DNA of 64,000 nt from Parachlamydia acanthamoebae (GTDB taxonomy: Bacteria; Chlamydiota; Chlamydiia; Chlamydiales; Parachlamydiaceae). The first letter of the stretch is position 1. Every line of letters starts with the position of its first letter. This document shows positions 8,405 to 17,446 of the stretch, piece after piece. The DNA lies in assembly GCF_000875975.1 (NCBI RefSeq), contig NZ_BAWW01000003.1, positions 186,001 to 250,000 on the forward strand, written 5' to 3'. A program made the position numbers and the translations under genes. The notes below the pieces were generated by a model. The model was not told where the DNA came from, searched no databases, and saw nothing but the letters and a program-made list of their open reading frames with translations.

Positions 8405-9656
8405 TTTTCTCTTTTTGTTTGATCAAACCGTTTCTAAAGATGCATTTGAAGAAGATGTACGCAAGCATAAAGCCCTTTTTGGCCACCACACTACAATTCT
8501 CATTCGAACATCAAATGTACGATCGCTTTTTGCAGCGATCATTGCCGCAAGAGACCTTCAAATCGCTTTATATGTTTGCCCTTTAATTGTACTTGATTTC
8601 CAGATTCAAAAGTTATTACACGAATGGCCAATCTCTCTTTACTTAAGTGAAGACAACTCCATTGAGTTTTCTCAAAATGTGGGCACCCCTTCAGAACCGC
8701 GTTTAGGTATTTTTACTTCAGGAACGCTGGGAGAGCCCAAAATTGCCCTGCATAAGTGGGAAGCTATCCAAACTCCTTCTCATTTTGTGCCTAGCTATCT
8801 GCACAAGAAAAGCTGGTTATTAAGCTATGCACCTTGGTCTTATGCCGGCCTGCAAGTTTTTTTCGCTGCTTTAAACAGTCAAGGCAGCTTGTATTATGAC
8901 GATAACCATTTTGAGCAAATTGCCGAAGGGATTCTCAAGCATCAAATTTCGATTATCTCAGCGACTCCTACCTTTTGGAGGATGCTGATCTCCACATGGC
9001 CTTCCCACATTACCCCACCGAAACTTCTACAAGCCACTCTTGGCGGTGAAATTGTCGACCAACAAACCATTGACCTAGTTGGGGCTTTTTTTCATCCCCA
9101 ACGATTAACGCACATTTATGCCTCCACAGAAACTGGAAGTGCCATTGTTGTGTCAGATAGAGACGCGGGCTTCCCGACATCTTTCCTTAATCAAGGTGAA
9201 AAAAGTGGCGCTCAATTGCGCATTAATGCAGAAAATGAGTTAGAGGTGTTAGCTCCCCACGGAATGGAGGGCTACCTAAGCGCTCCAAATATACACAACA
9301 CATGGATTCCTACCGGTGATTTGGTAGAAATTAAACAAGATCGTGTTTATTTTGTGGGACGTAAAGATGGACGTATCAATAGTGGAGGGAGAAAAGTCTC
9401 TCCAGAAGAAATAGAGCAAGCGATCAATAGCTTAAAAGATGTCGAAGATAGCCTTGTCTATGCGCGAAAAAGCCCTATTGTAGGCTCTTTGATCGTGGCA
9501 GATATCAAAATGCGACAATCTAAAATATTTGATCCTGCAGCTATCAAACAAGAGCTAAAAAAAATTTTAGAGGATTATAAAATTCCTCATCTTATTCGGA
9601 GGGTAGACCACTTTGCAATCTCAAGTAATGGAAAAAAAATCCGCGATCTCCTCTAA
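8394..9656 (+). CDS. AMP-forming acyl/aminoacyl ligase (ANL superfamily), likely ACP-loading
   Basis: Adenylate-forming enzyme that should activate a carboxylic acid with ATP and pass it to the neighbouring ACP. ANL motifs are present in order: FTSGTLGEPKIALHK (P-loop, A3), YASTETGS (A5), WIPTGDL (A7), GRKDGRINSGGRKVSPEEIE (A8), and a C-terminal Lys in SSNGKKIRDLL (A10). At 420 residues it is shorter than typical acyl-CoA synthetases (~500-550); the N-terminal subdomain is reduced, as in some ligases of surface-glycan or secondary-metabolite clusters. The substrate cannot be read from sequence. It overlaps the ACP gene by 11 bp and the SDR gene by 29 bp. Confidence 0.85.
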   Translation: MTTDFLFLFDQTVSKDAFEEDVRKHKALFGHHTTILIRTSNVRSLFAAIIAARDLQIALYVCPLIVLDFQIQKLLHEWPISLYLSEDNSIEFSQNVGTPSEPRLGIFTSGTLGEPKIALHKWEAIQTPSHFVPSYLHKKSWLLSYAPWSYAGLQVFFAALNSQGSLYYDDNHFEQIAEGILKHQISIISATPTFWRMLISTWPSHITPPKLLQATLGGEIVDQQTIDLVGAFFHPQRLTHIYASTETGSAIVVSDRDAGFPTSFLNQGEKSGAQLRINAENELEVLAPHGMEGYLSAPNIHNTWIPTGDLVEIKQDRVYFVGRKDGRINSGGRKVSPEEIEQAINSLKDVEDSLVYARKSPIVGSLIVADIKMRQSKIFDPAAIKQELKKILEDYKIPHLIRRVDHFAISSNGKKIRDLL

Positions 9657-10377
9657 ACATCTCATCCTCTCAGGAGGTTCGAAAGGGCTAGGATTGGCTT
9701 TGTCTAAGTATTTGCTGGAACAGGGTTACAAAGTCAGTACTTTTAGTCGTTATGCAACTCCCGATGTTCAACTTTTACAAAATCATTACCCAAATCACTA
9801 TTACTTTGCCTGTGTGGATAACTCCCATTCGGAACAGCTTGAACAATTTTGTGAACAGGCGATTTCCATTCAAGGAAACATCTATGGCGTGATTAATAAT
9901 GCTGCTGTCGCCGTCGATGGGATCTTCGCTACCTTGCCAGAAATTGAAATCGAAAAAATGCTAACAGTCAACTTAACTGGAGCGTTGCTATTAACTCGTC
10001 TCTGCTTGCGCAATATGCTGACCTCACATACACCCGGCAGAATCCTCTCAATCAGTTCTGTAGCAGGAACTCGTGGAGCAAAGGGACTGGTAGTTTACTC
10101 CTCCACAAAGGCCGCTTTAGAAGGCATGACGCGCAGTTTAGCGAGAGAAGTCGGTTCTAAACAGATTACAGCGAATGTGGTCGCCCCGGGCTATATGGTA
10201 ACAGATCTTTCCTCTTCACTTTCATCTGACCAACAGCAAACCATCGTGCGAAGAACACCTTTAGGCCGGCTAGCAGAGTTTGATGATGTCGCACCGTTGG
10301 TCGAATTTTTGCTTTCAGAAAAAGGAAGATTTATTACAGGCCAAACCCTTGTCGTCGATGGCGGACTTTCAGTCTAA
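9628..10377 (+). CDS. Short-chain dehydrogenase/reductase, FabG-like
   Basis: NAD(P)-dependent reductase of the classical SDR type, 249 residues. The cofactor motif is GGSKGLG, NNAAV replaces NNAG, and the catalytic Ser (SISSVAG) and YSSTK are present. The ending FITGQTLVVDGGLS is typical of FabG-type 3-oxoacyl-ACP reductases. With an ACP and ACP-loading ligase in the same operon, a carrier-bound acyl substrate is likely (inference). The ATG at 9628 is chosen; an in-frame TTG at 9613 gives five more residues. The gene begins inside the ligase gene and ends 10 bp before the AAC(3)-like gene. Confidence 0.88.
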   Translation: MEKKSAISSKHLILSGGSKGLGLALSKYLLEQGYKVSTFSRYATPDVQLLQNHYPNHYYFACVDNSHSEQLEQFCEQAISIQGNIYGVINNAAVAVDGIFATLPEIEIEKMLTVNLTGALLLTRLCLRNMLTSHTPGRILSISSVAGTRGAKGLVVYSSTKAALEGMTRSLAREVGSKQITANVVAPGYMVTDLSSSLSSDQQQTIVRRTPLGRLAEFDDVAPLVEFLLSEKGRFITGQTLVVDGGLSV

Positions 10378-10387
10378 AGGATTAACC

Positions 10388-11209
10388 ATGCTACAGCTCA
10401 ATCAGGAAACAATTCAAACTGGATTCAGGCAACTAGGCATTTGTGAAGGAGATGTGGTTCTCGTTCATAGTGATTTATTGCGATTGGGAATCCCTGAGCA
10501 AGCTAAAAATCGGGAAGCTATTTTAAATTTTTATCTAAATGCTTTTCAGAGTATTCTTGGCAAAAAAGGAACCATCGCTGTTCCCGCTTATTTTTATGAA
10601 TATGCAAGACATGGCATTCCCTTTGATACGGAATACTCCCCTGTATCCAAATCTTTGGGAGCATTCAGTGCACATATTTGCACCTTACAAGGAAAAGTTC
10701 GCAGTGGAAATCCCCTTCAAAGTATTGCGGCAATTGGCCCTCATGCTGAATATATTTCAGGAGGTAATTCCTTAAGTGGTTACGGAATCAATTCGCCTTG
10801 GCATCGTTTACACTCGCTGAATGCAAAAATGGTTTTTATTGGAATTGGAATGGAAACAATGACTTATGTGCACCACATCGAACAAGAAGTTGGAGTCCCT
10901 CATTTATACTTTAAAGTCTATCCCTATCCAGTAACACGTGGAGACAATCCTATTCCTGGATACCCTGTAAGTGCTGTACGTTACTTAAATTATGGAATTG
11001 AATATAACTTAAAACCTTTTGAAAGCCTTCTCTTGCAAAGAGGATTAGCTCGCTCGATATCTGTAGGAAAAGGAAATATTTTATCCGTGTCCACCGAAGA
11101 TACCTTTCAAGAAGGTGTCAAATATTTAGAAAACAATATCTACGCATTCTTACAAGCCCCACCAAAATTTATTGCCGGACAAATCCCCTTTGATGGAGTC
11201 CCTAAATGA
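10388..11209 (+). CDS. AAC(3)-fold N-acyltransferase (Antibiotic_NAT family)
   Basis: A 273-residue member of the aminoglycoside 3-N-acetyltransferase fold family. It shows the family start GDVVLVHSDLLRLG, the strand TIAVPAYFY, the YGINSPWHRL segment and MTYVHHIEQEVGVPH, which carries the His expected at the active site. Family members transfer acyl groups to amines, and many are not resistance enzymes. In this operon the donor may be the acyl-ACP made by the preceding three genes (inference). The longer frame from 10280 overlaps the SDR gene; the ATG at 10388 has AAAGG 7 nt upstream. It overlaps the next gene by 4 bp (ATGA). Confidence 0.85.
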   Translation: MLQLNQETIQTGFRQLGICEGDVVLVHSDLLRLGIPEQAKNREAILNFYLNAFQSILGKKGTIAVPAYFYEYARHGIPFDTEYSPVSKSLGAFSAHICTLQGKVRSGNPLQSIAAIGPHAEYISGGNSLSGYGINSPWHRLHSLNAKMVFIGIGMETMTYVHHIEQEVGVPHLYFKVYPYPVTRGDNPIPGYPVSAVRYLNYGIEYNLKPFESLLLQRGLARSISVGKGNILSVSTEDTFQEGVKYLENNIYAFLQAPPKFIAGQIPFDGVPK

Positions 11210-12504
11210 AGGAAACGACCATGCCTCATTCTTTAGCTTACGATCTGATCTGTGATCTTTGGCAGAGAAACCGCAATTTTTGCTCGACCGACTATGACTT
11301 TTGCTTAGATCACATCAACGCTTTAATTCCTTTAAAAATTTACACTTATCCTGCAAATGATATTTTCAATGGTTGGACGATTCCTCCCAAATGGGATTTG
11401 ATAAAAGGAGAAATTTGGAAAGATGGACAGTGCATTTTTCAATCGACCACTCCTCTGAACGTGATTGGATTATCTACAAACTTTTCAGGAACAGTTTCTT
11501 TAGATACACTCAAAAAGCATCTTCACTTTGATGCCCGCTTTCCACAAGCCGTCCCCTACCATTTCAGACAGAACTATCGTCCATGGAGTAGAGATTGGGG
11601 ATTTTGTGTAACACAAGACTTTTATAACTCATTGACTGAGGGGACATATGAAGTCAAACTCGTCACGCAAGAGTCTGAAGGGTATTTAAAAGTTGCGGAA
11701 CACACACATGCTGGAGAAAATCCAGAAACTTTTGTTTTTGTTGCACACCTTGATCATGGTGGTATGGCGAATGACGATCTCGCCGGCGTAGCCGTGGGAG
11801 TGGAACTTTTTTATCGCCTTCTTCCAAAAAAAACCAAATTCACATACAAATTTGTACTAGTGCAAGAAATCATCGGCTCTGCCTATTACTTAGGAAAGTC
11901 GCCTGAAACACAAAAAAATGTTTTGGAATCGATTTTTTTAGAGATGCTTGGTTCAAACACCCCTCTTGCTTTGCAATATTCTCATCGTGAAAAAGGTCAG
12001 TTAGAAAGTATTCTGGCACATCTTCTTAAAAATAAGTCGGGCTTTCGAGAAGGTGCTTTTCGTAGTGTGATTTGTAACGATGAGATGGTATGGGAGAGCT
12101 ATGGAATTCCAATGTCTAGCATTTCCCGCTTTCCTTACCCCGAATACCATTCTGATTTAGACAACCCTTCCATTATCGATCAAAAAGCCTTAGATGAATC
12201 TGTGTCTATGCTTCTCGAAACAATTGAAATACTTGATCAACAAACCTTGATGCGTAAAAAGTTCTCAGGCGTCGTTGCAACTGCAAATCCCGCATACGAT
12301 CTTTATGTAGAACCTGGTCAAAGAGCATTTGGAATATCGGTCGATGAAGATCAGAAAAAGCTGCGTCTTTTGATGGACCTGCTCCCTATCCTTCCCCAAG
12401 AATGTTTTGTTGAGCAGATAGCCAAAGACATCCAGGCTCCAGCTGATCTTGTTCTCCAATATTTGCTGCGTTGGAAAGAGAAAGGTCTGATAGAACTATT
12501 TTAA
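11206..12504 (+). CDS. DUF4910-type zinc aminopeptidase (M28-like)
   Basis: 432 residues. The central domain carries M28-like metal-site residues: H181 and D183 in AHLDHGG, D190/D191 in ANDDLAGVAVG, the catalytic-type Glu E221 in VQEIIGS, a second Glu (FLEMLGS) and a late His in EYHSDLDNP. The last ~70 residues look like a winged helix (LLPILPQECFVEQIAKDIQ, then DLVLQYLLRWKEKGLI), as in DUF4910 proteins. From memory, such proteins are often annotated in surface-polysaccharide clusters; the function is unproven. It could hydrolyse an amide made by the operon or have a non-peptidase role. The ATG at 11206 overlaps the previous stop; a second ATG at 11221 also has a good ribosome-binding site. 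Confidence 0.8.
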   Translation: MKETTMPHSLAYDLICDLWQRNRNFCSTDYDFCLDHINALIPLKIYTYPANDIFNGWTIPPKWDLIKGEIWKDGQCIFQSTTPLNVIGLSTNFSGTVSLDTLKKHLHFDARFPQAVPYHFRQNYRPWSRDWGFCVTQDFYNSLTEGTYEVKLVTQESEGYLKVAEHTHAGENPETFVFVAHLDHGGMANDDLAGVAVGVELFYRLLPKKTKFTYKFVLVQEIIGSAYYLGKSPETQKNVLESIFLEMLGSNTPLALQYSHREKGQLESILAHLLKNKSGFREGAFRSVICNDEMVWESYGIPMSSISRFPYPEYHSDLDNPSIIDQKALDESVSMLLETIEILDQQTLMRKKFSGVVATANPAYDLYVEPGQRAFGISVDEDQKKLRLLMDLLPILPQECFVEQIAKDIQAPADLVLQYLLRWKEKGLIELF

Positions 12505-12719
12505 AAAAACTCTTGATCAATTTAGACTCGTGTTGCCCCCTCTCTATAACCCTATACATTAAAAATTTGCCTATCTTTCTAAGTTTAATAAGCTCCCAAA
12601 TGATTAAGAATCTTTACTTTTCAAAACATCAAATGTTTTTTTATGAAAAAAAAATATACAAAAATCTCAAAGAAAAGTTATGTTTCATTTTTTTAGTTTA
12701 AATTTTATAGAGGAGCATC

Positions 12720-14045
12720 ATGATTCCTGCAGTTTTAGATCGATTCAGCGAATCGACAGATTTCACGACTTTTCAACCAATATCCGTTCAAGGAAGAAAA
12801 ATATATAGATTTAAGTTTTCAGCAAATTCTGATGAAATTGAAAAATTTACGGATATTATTCTAAATTTTCTCAAAGAAAATAAAGAGCGTTCAGAAACTG
12901 CTTTCATCCCAACTTTTAAAGTCACTAGAGAAACACTAAAAAATAAATTTATTAAACATCCGGTACAAATTCTTATTTTCAATGCTCAAACAGTGTCTTT
13001 AACCCACAAGCAACATGCCCCTTCAGATGCTCAGCGAGAGATCAAAGACACATTTTTTACGAACACGCTGCTTACAAACCCAGTGTGTTGCATGCAAAAC
13101 CATCAATTCGAAAAAAAACGTTTAGAAGCATGGTTCGAAAACGGGGGAAAAAATTGCCCTGCAGGTAGCGCTAGTGGAGAGCATGGAATCGATACGTTAG
13201 AAATTGACAGCCAAATAAAAGACATGATCATTAGTTATCATGCAGAAAAAAAGAAAAAGGCCGAGATTCTCTCTGCACAGGAAAAGTTGAAAGAAAAAAT
13301 CGATAACTATGAGGTGAAAAATGCTGAACTCACAACAGCAGTTAGCAAACTTTCCATCGATCGCTTAAGACAATACCAACAATCGGTCGATTTTAAAAAA
13401 GAGCTGCAATTACAAAAAAGGGAAATTAATTTTCTGCGGCAACTAAAGAATTTAGACCCTTGGACAATCGTGGGAGCTTTATCAAAAGTCGTGGTTAAAG
13501 TTGGTGGTAAACATATTACCATTTCCTTATGTAAGGCTCTAGCAGGGATCCTTACTAAAGAAGGTACTAAAGAAGCAGGAAAAGCTTTGGGCAAAAGCAT
13601 TGCTAAAAAAATTCCTTTTGTAAGCCTTGCTATAGGTATTGCGCTCGGTTGTTATCGCTTTTACAATGGGGAATGGATTAGAGGTGTAGGAGAAATAGTT
13701 TCTGGTGCATTTGCAATGATCCCTATCTGGGGAACAGCAGTTTCAATGCTTATTGACATCAGTTTGGTGGGTACCGATATGTATGAAGCGATGAACCAGA
13801 AAGATAATCGCCCTCCCTCTTCACCTACCGTGCAAATTGAATTAAAGGGTGCTTACGAAGCCTTAGGACTTGAAGACAATCCAACAAAAGAGGACGTTGA
13901 TAATGCTTGGAAGGCGCTATCTAAAGAACTACATCCAGATACTAGTATGGATTTAGGAGAACATGCCATAGAGAGCTTCACTGAGCTAACAACATTTTTA
14001 AATGTGCTTAAAGACTTTATCTATCGTGAACGTAAATGGGACTAA
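12720..14045 (+). CDS. U-box / coiled-coil / membrane / J-domain fusion protein, candidate effector
   Basis: 441 residues with an unusual domain order. Residues ~108-175 resemble a U-box (E3 ubiquitin ligase) domain: TNPVCCMQNHQFEKKRLEAW, then GGKNCPAG, then the closing LEIDSQIKDMI helix. Residues 175-245 are charged and coiled-coil-like. Residues ~250-355 hold Gly/Ala-rich hydrophobic stretches that may enter membranes. The C-terminal ~65 residues form a J-domain: GAYEALGLEDNPTKEDVDNAW followed by the HPD motif at 405-407. Both domain types act on host-type machinery in known effectors, so export to the host is plausible but not shown. GAGGAG precedes the ATG. It is followed by a ClpB-like gene 13 bp downstream. 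Confidence 0.7.
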   Translation: MIPAVLDRFSESTDFTTFQPISVQGRKIYRFKFSANSDEIEKFTDIILNFLKENKERSETAFIPTFKVTRETLKNKFIKHPVQILIFNAQTVSLTHKQHAPSDAQREIKDTFFTNTLLTNPVCCMQNHQFEKKRLEAWFENGGKNCPAGSASGEHGIDTLEIDSQIKDMIISYHAEKKKKAEILSAQEKLKEKIDNYEVKNAELTTAVSKLSIDRLRQYQQSVDFKKELQLQKREINFLRQLKNLDPWTIVGALSKVVVKVGGKHITISLCKALAGILTKEGTKEAGKALGKSIAKKIPFVSLAIGIALGCYRFYNGEWIRGVGEIVSGAFAMIPIWGTAVSMLIDISLVGTDMYEAMNQKDNRPPSSPTVQIELKGAYEALGLEDNPTKEDVDNAWKALSKELHPDTSMDLGEHAIESFTELTTFLNVLKDFIYRERKWD

Positions 14046-14058
14046 GTAAATAGCGACC

Positions 14059-15774
14059 ATGAATTTGAAAACAAACAAGAGCCTGAACATGCAAAAACCT
14101 TTAGCCCTATATGATCCAGTGGATATATTTAATGTTGCGACAGAAATATTCCCCGGTGCCAAAGCAAAAATTAATTTTGATGAATCGCAATCTTTTACGT
14201 TCAATATAAGACTACATCCAGACACACCTCTTGTGTCTCTAAGCTCTGGAGTAGACCCAAAAGAATTTTACGCTAGCATTGTTGAAATGCTAGAACAGAT
14301 TAACCTAAATAGGGTGACTAATACTTCTCTTGAAGCCATAACGTTAGATCCGAGCAGATTTTCTTTATTCAAACCACTTTCAAATTGGCAAAGATTTACT
14401 CGCATTATGTACGAGAATAAGTACAACTGCAAATGTGCTGACATCATTCTTAGTTATTTAGAAACTTCGCATCAAATTAATATTTTAAAAGAATTAGGAT
14501 TAGATCCTGAAAGCATAAAAAACAACCTGTGTGAAAGAGATTTAATCTATTTCCGAGAACTTTTTGAAAAGCATCAACATTTATCACAAAATGAAAAAAC
14601 TCTTTTCTTAAAAAAATTAAAGCAATTTTATCCTAATGTTTACGATAAAATCCTCGAAGAAAAAGCGCAAAATGAGCTCGATGAAGGCCTTAAAAAGGCC
14701 GATGTCGCTTATGATCGGATAAAAAAAGAATTAAAAAAACGAGTCGCAGGACAAGAACATGCGATTTCTGAGATGGCGGCTCTACTTAGCTTACCAAAAG
14801 CAAAATCCACCAATCAGGTTTATTTATATGTAGGCCCAACAGGTGTGGGTAAAACAGAATTAGCGAAAGCTGTGGCTGGCCTTAAAAATGACCGTATCAT
14901 TATTCTGACAATGCAACAATTTACACATGAAAGTAGCATTACTAAACTTTTTGGTTCCTCTACAGGGTATCTTGGAGCTTCAGATCTCCCGCCCTTAGGT
15001 AAAGACTTTGAACGATTTTCTCCTGTTTTGGTTAAAACAGAAGGTTCAAAAGAGACCTACGAATTGCATGATGTTGTCATCGTCTTTGATGAATTAGAAA
15101 AATCGCATGCTCAAGTTAAGCAGTCACTTTTGACCCTTTTTGATGAGGGATATTGCGTTTTTAACTACACAAAGAAAGATAAAAACGTATGTATACAATA
15201 CAATCTCAAAAACTGTGTGCTCATTTGCACATCAAATCTATTTCAAACACATGTTTTAAAAGCTTTTGGACAAAGGAAAAACATTGCTGAAATCAAAGAA
15301 TTATTTAGAAAACTTAATGCTAGGGCAACTTCGAATACTGAAGGAAGCTATTCTCCCGAATTTTTAGGTAGATTGGAAATCATCCCTTTTGGACCTATTC
15401 CTAGAGGAGAATGCTATCACAACCTTTTAAAAAGGAGCATTCGCCATTTTTTAATAGAGTTAACAGACCTTCTGGAGTGTCGAGAAATTGTCTTAGAGAA
15501 TGAGCAATCCATTTTAGAAATATTTGAAAAAAAGCTCTACAGAGAAGGTATTGATCTTCGCCAAATAAAGTTATACCTGCTCGAAATAAGAAATATGATA
15601 ATTGCACAAAAAAGTCAGTGGGGAACTTTGAAGACAAAAAAACTCACACTTTCCAGCGATGACCAGGGAGTTTACATTAAGGTTTCAACATTTTTGGCAG
15701 AGCTCAATGTTTACCACGATACACCTGTCCCTCCCCTGCGTCTCGAATCAAATATCTTAAAGGATACACCATGA
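14059..15774 (+). CDS. ClpB/ClpA-like single-ring AAA+ ATPase
   Basis: 571 residues. The N-terminal ~220 residues match nothing I recognise. From about residue 235 there is one AAA+ module of the ClpA/B second-ring type: RVAGQEHAI, Walker A GPTGVGKT at 259-266, a pore-loop-like GYLG, Walker B VVIVFDELEKSH with D344/E345, an arginine-finger region SPEFLGRLEIIPF, and a small C-terminal domain. Normal ClpB has two AAA+ rings and ~860 residues, so this is a specialised unfoldase-like protein. It lies between two genes with J-domain or J-like regions, the pairing expected of a chaperone system. It overlaps the next gene by 4 bp (ATGA). Confidence 0.82.
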   Translation: MNLKTNKSLNMQKPLALYDPVDIFNVATEIFPGAKAKINFDESQSFTFNIRLHPDTPLVSLSSGVDPKEFYASIVEMLEQINLNRVTNTSLEAITLDPSRFSLFKPLSNWQRFTRIMYENKYNCKCADIILSYLETSHQINILKELGLDPESIKNNLCERDLIYFRELFEKHQHLSQNEKTLFLKKLKQFYPNVYDKILEEKAQNELDEGLKKADVAYDRIKKELKKRVAGQEHAISEMAALLSLPKAKSTNQVYLYVGPTGVGKTELAKAVAGLKNDRIIILTMQQFTHESSITKLFGSSTGYLGASDLPPLGKDFERFSPVLVKTEGSKETYELHDVVIVFDELEKSHAQVKQSLLTLFDEGYCVFNYTKKDKNVCIQYNLKNCVLICTSNLFQTHVLKAFGQRKNIAEIKELFRKLNARATSNTEGSYSPEFLGRLEIIPFGPIPRGECYHNLLKRSIRHFLIELTDLLECREIVLENEQSILEIFEKKLYREGIDLRQIKLYLLEIRNMIIAQKSQWGTLKTKKLTLSSDDQGVYIKVSTFLAELNVYHDTPVPPLRLESNILKDTP

Positions 15775-16430
15775 CAACAATCACCAATTCATTTTTCTGG
15801 AAACTTCCGACCTCTTGGCCAAACACACAAACATTAAGGACTTCAACAACCCTTATCGTGAACATTGCTGCAAAAGCCATTCAATCGTCGCTTTGTTCTG
15901 TTGGAGTTCATTTAGCTACAAGTACAATAAATGCGTTAGGAGCATGCTGCATCCGGCCAATCACAATTGGATGTGCTCTTTATGATAAAAGGTATACGAG
16001 AGTGGCTCTAGAATTATTGGCATTGGGATCTCTCCTTTCCCCTCCCACCTACGGACAAATCGTTTGCTTAGCTGTGGATCTTATCAGTGAGGCGTTGAAT
16101 TTTTATGAGAAATCTCAGGAATCTAACAGTCAAGAAATGGTTCCAGTTAAACGACAAGCGACAGAGCTTTTCAGCACTTTTAAATGGAAAGATAAATTAG
16201 ATCCAAAGAATCCTGTAGAGGCTCTCAAAATTTTAAATATCCCAGAGGAAGAAGCCCATAACATCGATTACATCACGGCACAATATGAAAAGCTAAAAAA
16301 TAATCACACCAAAAAAATACAAAAAATTTCTTCTGGTGCTTTTGCAGAACTTATTAAAGATATGCTTGAAGAGGTTGAATTAGCCTATAAGACTTTAAAT
16401 GAGAGTCTACCAGTACAGACAAACCAGTAA
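15771..16430 (+). CDS. Membrane protein with degenerate J-like C-terminus
   Basis: 219 residues. The N-terminal half is hydrophobic (IAAKAIQSSLCSVGVHLATSTI; VALELLALGSLL; YGQIVCLAVDLI). The C-terminal ~70 residues resemble a J-domain in pattern (PVEALKILNIPEEEA, then AQYEKLKNNHTKK, then LEEVELAYKTLNES), but HPD is replaced by NHTKK, so Hsp70 stimulation is unlikely. It is translationally coupled to the AAA+ gene through a 4-bp overlap. A decayed paralogue follows at 16829-17446. No family recognised; the operon position suggests it anchors the AAA+ protein to a membrane (inference). Confidence 0.65.
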   Translation: MTTITNSFFWKLPTSWPNTQTLRTSTTLIVNIAAKAIQSSLCSVGVHLATSTINALGACCIRPITIGCALYDKRYTRVALELLALGSLLSPPTYGQIVCLAVDLISEALNFYEKSQESNSQEMVPVKRQATELFSTFKWKDKLDPKNPVEALKILNIPEEEAHNIDYITAQYEKLKNNHTKKIQKISSGAFAELIKDMLEEVELAYKTLNESLPVQTNQ

Positions 16431-16677
16431 GTTTGATTGGTTCCTGGAGTCATCATACGATTTCAGGAACCAGGCCCATCAAGTAGGATTAATTATCTTC
16501 CTTAACATAACTACAGACACGCGTTTTCAATTGCACTTCCAAAAAAAATTCAAGATTCAACCTTGCGTTTCGCCACATGAAAAAGTTCAATTTGTGTAGT
16601 TCAACTCAAGCCAAAAAATACCATTTCCCAAAAGAACTAGAGAACATTTTTCGTTTAAGTTTAAAAATCCACTCGGT

Positions 16678-16806
16678 AACATCATGACACCTTAGAAGTC
16701 AAGGTAGAGCATGAAAGCGCAAATGCTTACATTTTCCGGTACAGTTCAAAAACTCTACACATTTCTAGCAGAACTTGTGTACTCGTGCTCCCCTCTTACA
16801 TCCTGA
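16678..16806 (+). pseudogene. Remnant of a second AAA+ gene 3' end
   Basis: Translated from 16678 this stretch aligns codon by codon with the last ~45 residues of the AAA+ protein at 14059-15774: NIM..KSR..SMKAQMLTFS against NMIIAQKSQWGTLKTKKLTLS, then YTFLAELVYSCSPL against VSTFLAELNVYHDTPVPPL. Two codons have become TAG. Upstream (16431-16677) only weak, frame-broken similarity is visible, so most of that copy is deleted or decayed past recognition. Confidence 0.6.
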
Positions 16807-16828
16807 ACCTGTTACCCATAGGTCACAT

Positions 16829-17446
16829 ATGGCAGTCACCAGTTCTTCTTTCTGGGAAATTCCCACAAATTGGCCAAATGCACAAACTTTTAGAACTTCG
16901 ACAACACTTATTGTGAATATTGCAGCAAAAGTTATTAAACAATCGTTTTCTTCTGCAGAAGTACATATAGCCACTGCCATGATAAATGTTTTGGCACCCT
17001 GTAGTCTTCGTCCTATCACAATAGCCTGTGCACGACACGACAAAAGATATGCTAAAATAGTTTTAGAATTGCTTGCATTGGGAGCCCTATTTTCAAAGTA
17101 TGGACAAGTGATTTGTTTTGCCGTTGATCTAATTCAGTTGATTATGAATCATTGTGAAAAAACCTCAAGCGTTCGACAATAGAGAAGCCTCTAACACATT
17201 TATTGAACCGCAGGAGTCTAAAGAGACCGTTTCTTCCAATGAAAAAAAGAGATGATCCAAACCCCCTTGACAGAGTACTCGAAAATTTAATTGTCCCATT
17301 TATGGGAAGCGTCAAGAAACAATCATATGTAAACTACATGGAAATTTCAGCCAAGCTCTTTTAAAGCACTTATTAAAAAAATGATTGCTGGGGATTAAAT
17401 TTCTTATAATATGCTTAAAAAGAATCTAGCTCAGGTAAATGGGTAA
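16829..17446 (+). pseudogene. Decayed paralogue of the 15771-16430 membrane protein
   Basis: The ATG at 16829 opens a 117-residue frame ending at 17182 that matches the N-terminal half of the upstream gene: SSSFWEIPTNWPNAQTFRTS against NSFFWKLPTSWPNTQTLRTS, and the identical run TTLIVNIAAK. After the stop, similarity continues in broken frames: DPNPLDRVLENLIVPF against DPKNPVEALKILNIPE, then KALIKKMIAGD.ISYNMLKK against FAELIKDMLEEVELAYKTLNE, ending near the TAA at 17444-17446. Several stops and at least one frameshift break the C-terminal half. The N-terminal 117 residues could still be translated. From 17447 to 17729 I see nothing. Confidence 0.7.

Noticed and set aside
10388-11209. AAC(3)-like gene as an aminoglycoside-resistance gene
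   Set aside because: It is embedded in an ACP-linked biosynthetic operon and the family is broad; resistance is not supported by context.
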